Shown here one piece after another: positions 54,751 to 64,000 of a stretch of DNA of 64,000 bases (the stretch's first letter is position 1; every line of letters starts with the position of its first letter). The notes under the pieces are model-generated. The model was not told the DNA's origin, searched no databases, and saw nothing but the letters and a program-made list of their open reading frames with translations. Origin of the DNA: Rhynchonema sp. JSB1_4 (lineage: Eukaryota; Nematoda; Chromadorea; Monhysterida; Xyalidae); NCBI GenBank assembly GCA_030248065.1, contig JASAMV010002293.1, forward strand, positions 1 through 64,000, written 5' to 3'. A program made the position numbers and the translations under genes.

Positions 54751-57700
54751 CTAACACCCGGGCACTTCGGCTTTGCACTGTTTCAGAATCGGGTCGAAAT
54801 GCGGGAACTCGACATTCTGGCATTGCGAAATGATGGCTTTGCCCTGAAATGGCATGGGAAAAGACCACACGTTATGTGTCGATGAGTTGATCATATTTAT
54901 GCATATATAACAAAGTGGTGAATTCCGCTGTATTCCACTAGAAACACATAAATGGTCCAAAGTCTTGGCTCGTCAAAATGAACGCACAGTCCGAGACCAG
55001 AACCGGCAGTAATGCCTGGCCACAGTTGAGTCCAGAACCGGCAGTTAGGCCTAACTAGTGATGATGAACATGCGGCTAAAATAAAAACCAGAGCAAAGTT
55101 CGCCAACCTGCAGGCACACGATGCCGAGCCCACAATCACTGGGATGGGCGTACACGTCGTCGCGGTCGACGATGTCACAGAATTGTTCGCCGAGCGCTGC
55201 AAAAACGGGCTGAGGATGTGTGGTCTACCGCGTTTACTGAGGAAGGATCGAGATCAGTCATTTTCACTATAATCATAATGTTCCCTTTTTCCGAGTTACG
55301 TCAGAGGTGATTTGGAGAAAACTGAGAATCAGAAATAAGCGCAGAGCGTTCGATGTTGTGAATCGATTGGGTCACTACAAAAACGGTGAACGGTGTCAAG
55401 ACCAAGAGTAGGTTCTCGTTGTGAAACATCAACCGGTTAGACCAGACCAGAGAAAGCGACCTTCAATAAATGCGCAAATAAACCTGAACGAGTGGTATGT
55501 GTCGTAAACTCACACAAATCAGTGGGCGGTGCGCAGTCCTCGACATCGAAGATCGACTTGCACGTATTATCACTCAGATCGAACGCGTTCAGGAAACGGC
55601 ATCGATGCGGCTGCAGATTTCAGAAAAAATAACTGATTAAATTGAGCACCCAGTGATTTCCTGAATTATCATGGCAAAACCAACAATGACGCTGACGCCC
55701 TCGGCACATTCGTAGTAGATCGAGCAGTCCATGCCAGATCGGTAGAAACCGTTCGGCTTGTCGGCGCACGAGAACTGGGCTGGAAATTTGAAAAAATAGA
55801 TTAAATTGAAATAATTTGACATTGAAATGCAGTTGCAATATTTGAAAATTAAACGAACGCGGATGGTAATCGCCGCACGGAGGCATGGCGATCTCTTTCG
55901 CAGTGCATCGATTTGAGCCAACGTCGAACACCGTGCCCTCTGCGCAGTTCACCTGAACCAGAAACAGAACATTCTTCCAATTCAATCATAGTTTTTTAAA
56001 TGCAACAACAACTTGCCGAGTAAAACAGTCCCTCGACACAGAATGTGTATTTGTCACATTCGCCGTTGGGATCGGGATGGAAACCAGTGGATCGACCTGA
56101 AGAAAGTGGATGAGCTTGAGATAAACGTGTCAATCAGTGGTGTTTTATTTTGTGGAAAGAACCGCTAATTGTTACCGATGCAAGTGTCTTCGATTGGCGG
56201 AATTTCGTGAATGCACTCGGGGATCATATCGATTGTCGAGCATTCCATCGTCTGAAAAAGCGAACGAGAAAAGAATTTCCCTATTTCCGCACCCCATAGT
56301 TGCAAACGATTTGTTACTGAAAACAAAAAAATTCCAGTGAAATATATTTTTCCGGAAAAAGTGCACGGCGGACTTTGAACTTTTTGTGTCAAGATTGTGG
56401 GAAACGACTTATTTTTATTGCAGAAACATACTTTTTCAAGTGTTGCCATGATTCGTACTTCGATTGCCATTCACATACCATTTTAGCGCATAATGTGCCA
56501 AATGCACACCATTTTGACCGGTGCGCAAATTTGGCTCGGAAAAAAACGTTTTTTTGTCAGTAAATATATTTTTCGGGAAAATTGCAACTGTACCTCGCAG
56601 CAAACCTATAGAATTATGCTATGCCTGGGTCTGCTGGAGGAAAAGAGCGACAACAGGATATTTCCTAAAATTCAGCCCCCATGATCGAAAATAACACCGA
56701 ATTTGGATACCTCTCGACGAATGTTGAAAATAACTTTTTTGACGTTGACCGAATGAACAAACACAAACGTGTACTGTAAATGACTAAAGTATTTATTTTA
56801 CCTCCGAATTGAATCGCAGCACATTCTCGCCGCTGCAGAGGAACACCACCGGCTCTCCGAATTCGTCGCATTCGATGAAATAGTTGCGGCAAAGGCCTGA
56901 GAGATTTGTTGATCGTCAAATACGCTCCCCGTCAAATTTTCCCACGAAAAATAAAAAACGGTTCTAGGAGGGGGTCCCCCCTCGGGTACGCTATCTCCCC
57001 CTCGGGTGGGTGGCAGTGCTGTGGCTGGGGGGGTGGGGTCCCCCCAATGGTACCCTACCCGCCCCGGCCTGGTACGCTACCCCCTACCCGCCCGCTCTGG
57101 TACCCTACCCCCTACCCGCCCAGCCCTGGTACCCTACCCTACCCGCCCCGATTTTTACCCCCAAAATGCCCATTTTTCGGTCAAAAATGCCCAAATTTCG
57201 ACCGAAAACCCTAAAAAGTGGAAAAAATTTCGCGCTGCGCGCGATATATGTAGGTACTTTTTAGTACATAAAAACAGGCACGCGAAAAAACTTGTGTTGT
57301 ACCCTACCCGCCCCGAAAAATCTTCCGCCCCCAAGATCCCAGGTACACTACCCCCTACCCGCCCCGGATTTTCCCACCTATGTACCCAGTGCTGTGGCTA
57401 CTTTTGCGGGGCGGGTAGGGTACATAGGTGGAAAAATCCTAGGGGGGTAGTGTACCTGGGATCTTGGGGGGGGGGAATCCGGTTTGGGGGGGGCGCGGGG
57501 GGGGGGAGATTTTTCGGGGCGGGTAGGGTACAACACAAGTTTTTTCGCGTGCCTGTTTTTATGTACTAAAAAGTACATATATCGCGCGCAGCGCGAAATT
57601 TTTTGCACTTTTTAGGGTTTTCGGTCGAAATTTGGGCATTTTTGACCGAAAAATGGGCATTTTGGGGGTAAAAATCGGGGCGGGTAGGGTATTGGTCGCA

Positions 57701-60700
57701 CAATGACTTTATAAGAATTGGTCAAATTTTTTTCCTGAATCGCAAAGCAGGCTAGTGACGGGGCAATGACGTTGCGTTGCGCGATCACACACAAAACACG
57801 TAGTAAAGAGAATGTTTCAGACCTGCGGCAACGTGGTTGATCTGCTAGATTATTTTCAGCTGAAAATGTTTTGTGAGAATCACAAATAGCACAGTAGTTA
57901 AGAGTGACTGAACGTGAAAATCAGGATTGATTTTGATGAATTCTTATATGGTCATTGTGCAACCAATACCAGGGCGGGGCGGGTAGGGGGGTAGGGTACC
58001 AAAGCGGGGCGGGTAGGGGGGTAGCGTACCAGGCCGGGGCGGGTAGGGTACCATTGGGGGGGGGCCACACCCCCCACCCCCCCCCCCCCCAGCCACAGCA
58101 CTGGTCCCACAAAAAAAATGTGCATATGCTCTAGCTCTGCGCGAAGCGCGACTTTTTGGAGATTTTTGGTCCAAAACGCTGGTTTTGGCTTGAAATTTGA
58201 GCAATTCGGGCTGGCCAGCCGTTCATATGAATTCTATCCAGACAGAGGTCGCAAGCCACAGCACTGTATGTACCGTAAAAACCTAAATAGAAGGGGGGCT
58301 CTATTAACTCACTGACCCCATTTTGGGGGGCTCTATTACGGGGGGGCTCTATTCCGGGGGGCCTCTATTAATTCACTGACCCGAACCTGAAAAATTGTTC
58401 CCAAAAATACCCCCAAAACCTCTAAAAAGGGGTTTGAAAGGATGTTTTTTTCACTTGTAATCGCATTTATTCGTGTCTATTCGTCAATAAGAGGCGTATT
58501 ATGTGCTCTGAACGAACAACAAACATGCATAAATGCACCTGTACATCACTATCAAGCCTTAATACACTAATGCAGTGTAGTTCCTGGGGGGGAGGGGGGG
58601 TCCCCCCCTCGGGTACGTCTGTTCCCCCTCCATGGTACGCCTGCCCCACTGTTCCCCCTCCGGGGACGTCTGCTCCCCCAATTTTTACCTAAAATAGGCA
58701 AATTTTGGCCTAAAATAGGCATTTTTTGGCCTAAAATGGGTGATTTTTAGGTCAATGATGTCAAAAGTCGCCAAAATACCCTTTTTATGGAGAATTTTTT
58801 CCGAAAAGGGGCAAAAATTAGCCAAATTTTCGACCTCAAAAAATGACTTTTCTCCAAATTTGGGTCCTCCCCCCTTCCGGGTCCGTCCCCCCCCCTTCCC
58901 CCCCCCCGGTGGGTACGTCTGTTCCCCCTCCGAAAAAAGGGGGTACCGCCTGTTCCCCCTCCGGACCAGGAACTACACTGCACTACTGTATAGGGGATGT
59001 TACTCAAGGGGGGCTCTATTAATTCACTGACCCCTTTTTGGGGGGCTGTATTTATGGGGGGCTCTATTCCGGGTGGGGGGGGGGGCTGTATTTAGGTTTT
59101 TACGGTACCCTACCCGCCCCGCAAAAGTAGCCACAGCACTGGTGGGTGGTACACTATCCCCCCGGTGGTCAGTGCCGGTGGTACACTATCCCCCCTCCGG
59201 GCAGTGCTGTGGCTGGGGGGGGGGGGGTGGGGGGGTCCCCCCCAATGGTACCCTACCCGCCCCGGCCTGGTACGCTACCCCCCTACCCGCCCCGCTCTTG
59301 TACCCTACCCCTCTACCCGCCCCGCCCTGGTACCCTACCCGCCCCGATTTTTACCCCCAAAATGCCCATTTTTCGGTCAAAAATGCCCAAATTTCGACCG
59401 AAAACCCTAAAAAGTGCAAAAAATTTCGCGCTGCGCGCGATATATGTACTTTTTAGTACATAAAAACAGGCACGCGAAAAAACTTGTGTTGTACCCTACC
59501 CCGCCCCGAAAAATCTTCCCCCCCCCCCCCCCCCAAACCGGATTTCCCCCCTCCCAAATCCCAGGTACACTATCCCCCTACCCGCCCCGATTTTTTCCAC
59601 CTATGTACCCTACCCGCCCAGCAAAAGTATCCACTGCACTGCCTCCGGGCAGTGTAGTTCCTGGTCCGGCGCGGCGGTTAGTGTACCTACCCCCTTTTTT
59701 CCGTGCGGCGGTTAGTGTACCTCCCTGGGGGGGGGGAAGGGGGGGGGGGGAAGACCCAAATTCACGAAAAAGTCACTTTTTGAGGTCGAAAATTTGACCG
59801 ATTTTTGGCCCTTTTTGGAAAAAATTCTTCATAAAAAGGGTATTCTGGCGACTTTTGACAACATCGGCCTAAAAATCACCCATTTTAGGCCTAAAATTGT
59901 CCATTTTAGGCCTAAAAATGCATATTTTGGGCAAAAATTGAGGCGGTTAGTGTACCTGGCGCGGCGGTTAGTGTACTAGTGTACCTTGGTCGCGGCGGTT
60001 AGTGTACCTTAGGGGGGGACCCCCCCCTCCCCCCCCCCAGGAACTACACTGCCTCCGGGTACACTATCTCCCCCAATTTTTGCCTAAAATGGCTATTTTT
60101 TAGGCCTAAAATGGGCATCTTTAGGCCTAAAATGTGTGATTTTCAGGTCAATGTTCTCAAAAGTCGCCAAAATCCCCTTTGAAAAAACGGGGGGTCCGCC
60201 ATCTCCCCCTCCGGACCAGGAACTACACTGTACCCTACCCACCCCGCCAAAGTAGCCACAGCACTGGTCACTATATTAATCTATCGTCAACACTTTGTTC
60301 TCTATCTATAACCAACAATATTTGGATTTATTTGGATAAAGTTTATCTATCGGACGCCCCCCCCCCCCGCCCCAGCACCAGTGTAGTTCCTGGTCCGGCG
60401 CGGCGGTTAGTGTACGTACCTACCCCTTTGTTCCGGGCGGGGGTTAGTGTACCTCCCTGGGGGGGGGAAGGGGGGGAAGACCCAAATCCAGGAAAAAGTC
60501 CCTTTTTGAGGTAGAAAATTTGACCGATTTTTCCACTTTTTGGAAAAAATTCTCTATAAAAAGGGTATTTTGGCGACTTTTGACATCAGTGACCTGAAAA
60601 TCACCCATTTTAGGCCTAAAAATGCCCATTTTAGGCCTAAAAACGCCGATTTTAGGTAAAAATTGAGGCGGTTAGTGTACCTGGCGCGGCGGTTAGTGTA

Positions 60701-61018
60701 CTAGTGTACCTTGGTCGCGGCGGTTAGTGTACCTTAGGGGGGGACCCCCCTCCCCCCCAGGAACTACACTGCCCAGCACTGCAGTGCAGTTAACCAACCA
60801 GCAGCATGCCGTCCGGGTGCTTCCACCTTGCAATCAACCGTGATCTCAATGGCTTCGTCAATCACGCCATCGCCATCTCCATCTTGCGCCCAAATATCTG
60901 AAACGATTGCGCACGTAATTTATGGAAATATTTGTCGAAAACAAAACAAACGCAAAAAACAGATCGAGAAAGCAAACGAACTGGAAACAAGCAACAGAAA
61001 CGTGAGGAACGCGATCAT
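54751..61018 (-). CDS. Secreted protein with four chitin-binding (CBM14, peritrophin-A) domains
   Basis: Exons on the minus strand are about 60960-61018, 60799-60897, 56802-56896, 56176-56251, about 56017-56098, 55855-55952, about 55685-55779, 55514-55610, 55108-55196 and 54751-54843. The first encodes a signal peptide (MIAFLTFLLLVSSSFAFS). The second has DGDGDGVIDEA, an acidic loop like a calcium-binding motif. Then come four six-Cys CBM14 units. Examples are CRNYFIECDEFGEPVVFLC, GFHPDPNGECDKYTFCVEG with CTAKEIAMPPC, CADKPNGFYRSGMDCSIYYEC with CRFLNAFDLSDNTC, and CDIVDRDD with CGLGIVC. The protein ends KAEVPGC at TAG. CBM14 proteins bind chitin in peritrophic matrix, cuticle or eggshell. Phases close across the 3.9-kb intron 56897-60798. 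One donor (after FYS, near 56017) reads GCAAGT and may be a GC-AG intron. Gene and domain call are firm. The exact tissue role is open. Confidence 0.8.
56300..56600. repeat. Dispersed repeat, second copy of the 6780-7735 family
   Basis: AAATATATTTTTCCGGAAAAAG at the left and AAATATATTTTTCGGG at the right bracket a unit that matches 6780-7735 in reverse orientation but without the 605-bp insertion. It lies in an intron of the CBM14 gene. Confidence 0.6.
57012..57386. mobile_element. Truncated CAGTGCTGTGGCT hAT-like element
   Basis: The left terminus CAGTGCTGTGGCTGGGG is followed by repeated GGTACCCTACCCGCCCC units and a GCGCTGCGCGCG palindrome. It breaks off at 57386, where an inverted copy begins, so its right end is missing. 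Confidence 0.6.
57387..58102. mobile_element. Inverted CAGTGCTGTGGCT hAT-like element carrying a nested MITE
   Basis: The termini CAGTGCTGTGGCTACTTTTG and CCAGCCACAGCACTG bound a copy in the opposite orientation to the 57012 fragment. Together they form a large palindrome centred at 57386. A 275-bp TA MITE interrupts it at 57692-57966. No 8-bp duplication is evident. Confidence 0.65.
57692..57966. mobile_element. 275-bp TA MITE, copy 2, nested
   Basis: The TIRs TTGGTCGCACAATGAC and GTCATTGTGCAACCAA are flanked by TA. The uninterrupted target (GGGTAGGGTACCAGGG in this orientation) is present as its complement at about 57124-57140 and 59325-59345. It differs from copy 1 at a handful of positions plus a short insertion (CGTAGTAAA). 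Confidence 0.9.
58260..59105. mobile_element. ATAGAGCCCCCC-type element split by a hAT insertion
   Basis: The two parts (58260-58572 and 58981-59105) are the reverse counterpart of 3640-3955. Both ends have GGGGGGCTCTATT and CTGTATTTAGG units and TACGG. The hAT element at 58573-58980 interrupts it. Confidence 0.65.
58573..58980. mobile_element. Nested hAT-like element (CAGTGTAGTTCCTGG)
   Basis: The termini CAGTGTAGTTCCTGG and CCAGGAACTACACTG are flanked by CACTAATG (58565-58572) and CACTACTG (58981-58988). The related copy near 3.77 kb retains the unbroken site CACTACTG on the opposite strand. This confirms the insertion and shows the left duplicate mutated. Confidence 0.88.
59202..59641. 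mobile_element. hAT-like element (CAGTGCTGTGGCT) flanked by CCTCCGGG
   Basis: It begins CAGTGCTGTGGCTGGGG and ends AAAAGTATCCACTGCACTG. Identical 8-bp flanks CCTCCGGG lie at 59194-59201 and 59642-59649. The interior repeats GGTACCCTACCCGCCCC and carries the GCGCTGCGCGCG palindrome. Confidence 0.85.
59650..60051. mobile_element. hAT-like element (CAGTGTAGTTCCTGG) sharing the CCTCCGGG target
   Basis: It starts one duplication after the 59202 element. The flanks are CCTCCGGG at 59642-59649 and 60052-60059. The TIRs are perfect. The interior has GGCGGTTAGTGTACC units and TTTTAGGCCTAAAA palindromes. Confidence 0.9.
60052..60378. repeat. Remnants of hAT-like elements
   Basis: A right terminus CCGGACCAGGAACTACACTG at about 60212-60231 and a right terminus GTAGCCACAGCACTG at about 60251-60265 lack matching left ends nearby. 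They are truncated copies of the two families above. Confidence 0.55.
60379..60771. mobile_element. hAT-like element (CAGTGTAGTTCCTGG) with CCCAGCAC duplication
   Basis: Perfect TIRs bound 393 bp. The identical 8-bp flanks CCCAGCAC lie at 60371-60378 and 60772-60779. Its right duplicate ends 20 bp from a CBM14 gene splice donor (60798). Confidence 0.9.
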
Positions 61019-61420
61019 TTTTTGGTATTTGTTGAAGGAATAGGTGATGAATTGGAATTGGACTGAGCAAAAATCTGAATTGGTTTTAAAAAAATTGCTT
61101 CTTTTCTTTCTCGATTGTAAGCAAACCACAGCCCGAATAAATAAACAAATTAGAGCTGCTGCACATTTTATCCCAAAATTTCTCAATCCCAGAAGAACCA
61201 TCCATTCCTAAGCAGCGTCTGAACAAACACCCTGATCCTAATCCCTCCACATGATTGGCTACGTAAAGGCGCGACTTTCAAACATTCAAATCTTACGTGC
61301 TGATTGGCTGTTCAATACTGTTTGAGCGTTGGTAACCAAACCAGTGCGCTGGTTGGTTCGGTCGAGGCAAACGACCGACACGAGGTCACATGAGCCACAC
61401 AGGATTTCCATGAAATTTAA

Positions 61421-61843
61421 AGGGGAAATTGCACATTCCTAATCGCCTTTCAAACTCTACAAGTGTTTAGACAGTCGTGTGGGCATCATGAAAGTCAAAT
61501 CACTTGGTACAAACTCGCAAACATGTACTCGCAGACACGCTGGAACAATTCGTCGAAATTCGAAATATAAAGAAAAGCGAAATTCTATAGTTAGTGAGTT
61601 TCAAGAATCATGCGAAACATTCTGTCGCCTTGACAGCTTTTTGATCAGGCAATTTGCCTGAATGCGCAGGTAGAAATTCGGCCGGTCCGCGCCGAATTTT
61701 GTTCCCAGTGGCTTGTCTTAAACGGAATCTCCTGGGTACATGTTTGAGAGTTTGTACCAAATTATTTGATTTTTGTGATGCCCACATTGCTGTCTAAACA
61801 CTTGTAAAACTTGAAAGGCGATTAGGAATGTGCAATTTCCCCT
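61421..61843. mobile_element. 423-bp TTAA MITE
   Basis: The termini AGGGGAAATTGCACATTCC and the complement are perfect and flanked by TTAA (61417-61420, 61844-61847). The arms continue with CTAATCGCCTTTCAA, then a less perfect inner pair. A solo left end lies at 273-305. Confidence 0.88.
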
Positions 61844-61904
61844 TTAACGCGCGGTAACTTGAATAAAATCAAAAATAAACGTGTGGAGGGAGTGGGTCAA
61901 ACTT

Positions 61905-62000
61905 GGAAATTCAAACCAAAATGCACATTATCGTGGTGGACAGGGATGGTGGACATTCGACAACTGTTTCGAAAATGGTGGACGGAGATGGTGCGGAAAT
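61905..62000. repeat. GGTGGAC(A/G)GAGATGG-type tandem unit, first block
   Basis: Units like ATGGTGGACATTCGACAACT and ATGGTGGACGGAGATGG occur here and again at 62705-62910. They form imperfect minisatellite blocks without a coding frame. Confidence 0.55.
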
Positions 62001-62024
62001 ATACTCTAAGGGCGGGCTTAGGTT

Positions 62025-62165
62025 GAATCCGGAAATCGGAATCCGGAATTATTTCCGGAAAACGCATTATTTTTGTATGTAAATTCTTGCGTTTTCCGGA
62101 AATATTTCCGGAACCCAGAAATGTTTTGCATTTTTGCATGCAAATTATTTCCGGGTTCCGGATTT
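62025..62165. repeat. Inverted repeat with TCCGGAA-rich arms
   Basis: GAATCCGGAATTATTTCCGG and its inverse form a hairpin. An inner hairpin GGAAAACGCATT...TGCGTTTTCC lies inside. No target duplication is defined. Confidence 0.5.
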
Positions 62166-62188
62166 AACTTGAGCTCGCCCTAACAATA

Positions 62189-62483
62189 AAGGCAGTCGAC
62201 GGGAGGTTGTCACTCAGCCCCCGAATACCGTAACCCACCGCAAGCGAGATCGTTGCGAGACCCGTGCTGATCGCTGCTTATCGACACGTGTATTAGCGGC
62301 AGCAAGCTGGAAATTGTCATCGTGCGCGTCGATCACCAAAACTTGGAAATGTTGGTTGGTGTTGGCGCTAACACGCAAAACATAGATAAAAAACAAAATG
62401 GTCTCGACACGATCCTTGCAGATCAATATTACGGTGGGTTACGGTATTCGGGGGCTGAGTGACAACCTCCCGTAGACTGCCTT
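62189..62483. mobile_element. 295-bp TA MITE (AAGGCAGTCGACGGGAGG)
   Basis: Arms of about 55 bp, starting AAGGCAGT and including TTGTCACTCAGCCCCCGAAT, are nearly perfect inverted repeats flanked by TA. Confidence 0.8.
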
Positions 62484-62544
62484 TACTTTTGGGTGAAACT
62501 TTTCAAGCGCGTGGCCTGATTCGTAAAGCGCACGAAACTGGCGC

Positions 62545-62670
62545 AGCCAGCTGAGTTTCGTAGCATTTCGCAAATCACCACGTTAGACTTGTGTGTTGTG
62601 TGGCTGGCAGTCACGTGACATAATACGCATAATGTGCTTGACGGATCAGGCAACGCGTTTGAAAAGGTTC
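62545..62670. repeat. Dispersed repeat, copy of 41240-41400
   Basis: It shares GCCAGCTGAGTTTCGTAGCA, ACGTTAGACTTGTGTGTTG and GGATCAGGCAACGCGTTTGA with the 41-kb copy in the same order. Confidence 0.55.
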
Positions 62671-62699
62671 CCCAAGAGTATTGCCAGATTATACAAGTG

Positions 62700-62925
62700 T
62701 GGATAATGCTGGACAAAGATGGCGGACATTCGACAACTTTTGAGAATGGTCGACCGACGGAGATGGCGCCTCAAAAGTTTACACCCAGTCCACGCCGTCG
62801 CCATGTAGGCCAACTGTCTCCAAGAGCTTCCTCACCAAAACAAGTTTTGAAAATGGTGGACGGAGATACAAGTCTCGAGAATGTTGGACGGAGATGGTGG
62901 ACACTCGACAACTTTAACGGCAACC
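62700..62925. repeat. GGTGGACGGAGATGG-type tandem unit, second block
   Basis: Four or more imperfect units containing GGACGGAGAT or GGACATTCGACAAC are spaced 30-60 bp apart. Confidence 0.5.
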
Positions 62926-63159
62926 TAGTGATTCACTCGTTCAGTGCCTGTCGGAATCTCCCGGATAGCAAATTCAAAAATCAGAGCGGAGGAAGCGATT
63001 TCGAAAATGTGTCCGGTCGGTATATGCATATTTGTCGGCCGTTAGCCTCACGCACTGGTTCGCATGGCGGGAAGCCCTAACACTTTTGGCGGGGGAAGTG
63101 TCCCACGCCTCCAAAATCGAATTTTCGATTTTCTGATAGAATGCGCGGATTGGTCCAGA

Positions 63160-63245
63160 GTTTGGCCTAGCCAAAGCCTAAGAAAGAGCCTGAGCCTAAA
63201 GCCTGAGATAAAGGAAAGCCAAATTTCAGGCTGTCTTAGGATTTC
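63160..63245. repeat. Degenerate GCCTAA/GCCTGA tract
   Basis: AGCCTAAGAAAGAGCCTGAG and following CCTAAAGCCTGAG units resemble the complement of TTAGGC but are irregular. Confidence 0.4.
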
Positions 63246-63249
63246 AAAG

Positions 63250-64000
63250 TTCCCCCACCAAGTCTTAGGGTTTCCCAAAAGGCCACTGGTTCATCCCACT
63301 GGTTAATGGCAACCGCACGTTGAACGCAAAGACGCGCGGAACGCACATGGCGGGAGTTCAAAAAAATATTATGCCACGTGAGCCCCCGCCAGCTTTGGAA
63401 CAAGCACGTCATCCATAAACGTCGACCATGAACAGACTTGACTTGTTGGGGACAGGTCGGCGAAGGTTGGGGACAGGTTGGCCGCAGTCTAGTTCCTGGC
63501 CAGGAGGGCGAGGTAGTGGACCCCTGTTTTAAGCCTTTTGTGCAAGATCTGATTTCAAATTGCCGCTTTGAAACGTAAAAAATGTAAATACTGCACATGA
63601 TAACTTGGCCTTATTGTAGCAATAATTAATGATGCCTTGCGAGTTTGTGGAATTTTGCACAAATTTCATTCTTTTTCAACGCGTTTGAAACAAAAACGCA
63701 AGGAGAACAATGCAACCACGCAAGCGACAAGATTCCAATGATCATACGCAAACATCAAATCACCCGAATCGCGAAGATTTGTGCCGAATTAGAATTCATA
63801 TCAAACACTAATTCATGAAACTAGCCACAAAAACGCAGGAATATCATCGAGTGCAAATTTAACAGTGCAAAATGATTCATATGAAAAGTATACCAAAAGT
63901 ACATGCCCTTTGAGCCATAAATGCGTACATAAAGCGATGTTTCACTTCCTACCGCCACCATCATTTCTCTGTCTTCGATTGTGCTGCGCGCTTTGGCGTT
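63250..64000. other. No recognisable feature
   Basis: This AT-rich end of the window shows no paired termini, exon with credible splice sites or tandem repeat, apart from the fragment AGTTCCTGGCCAGGAGGGCG near 63491, a relic of the CAGTGTAGTTCCTGG family. Confidence 0.4.

Noticed and set aside
57006..59797. Pro-rich open frames in the 57-60 kb cluster
   Set aside because: They arise from TACCCGCCCC-type repeat units in nested transposons inside an intron.
3640..59900. CRISPR-like arrays suggested by short repeated units
   Set aside because: The units are transposon subterminal repeats without regular spacers, and the genome is eukaryotic.

Overview
This window is nuclear DNA of a metazoan. 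The genes are split by introns with GT/AG borders, are intercalated on both strands, and are separated by dense DNA-transposon debris. A cuticlin-like ZP-domain gene, a secreted protein with several chitin-binding (CBM14) domains, a BEL/Pao retroelement carrying an envelope module, and degenerate TTAGGC-like tracts together point to an ecdysozoan, possibly a nematode. The species cannot be named from sequence alone.

Layout. 1-7.9 kb is mostly GC-rich terminal-inverted-repeat (TIR) elements, with two orphan minus-strand exons (a possible C-type-lectin piece near 2.0-2.3 kb and a WD40-like last exon at 3.15-3.51 kb). 7.98-27.76 kb is one large plus-strand gene for a mind bomb-like E3 ubiquitin ligase (Mib repeat region, ankyrin-like region, coiled coil, C-terminal RING). 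Its largest intron holds a complete 9.7 kb BEL/Pao-type LTR retrotransposon (11495-21230) with 227-bp LTRs that look identical and one open gag-pol-env frame. Later introns hold a 1.66-kb TTAA foldback element and a hAT element with a perfect 8-bp target duplication. 29.05-31.13 kb (minus) is a cuticlin-like ZP gene. 33.5-36.5 kb (plus) is a type I membrane protein with PAN/apple-like and sushi-like ectodomains. 37.7-38.5 kb (minus) is a GPCR fragment. 38.8-39.0 kb is a tRNA-like sequence framed by inverted repeats. 39.7-40.6 kb (minus) is the catalytic C-terminal half of a ubiquitin-specific protease. 43.6-45.5 kb holds two poorly resolved genes. 47.6-49.2 kb (plus) is a BMT5/DUF2431-like methyltransferase gene whose stop codon lies inside a transposon end. 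51.5-54.1 kb (plus) is a small membrane protein gene. 54.75-61.02 kb (minus) is the CBM14 protein gene, one intron of which (3.9 kb) is almost entirely nested transposons. 61.4-64 kb is more MITEs and tandem repeats.

The dominant biology is transposon activity. At least three target-site classes are visible: 8-bp duplications with CAG-starting TIRs (hAT-like), TTAA duplications with AGGG-starting TIRs (piggyBac-like), and TA duplications (Tc1/mariner-like). Several insertions are confirmed within the window by empty sites or nested insertions. Splice phases across the insertion-bearing introns of the mib-like and CBM14 genes still match, so both genes look intact despite the load. All exon models are read by eye. 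Borders are given where a GT/AG site and phase support them, and places where phase does not close are stated.
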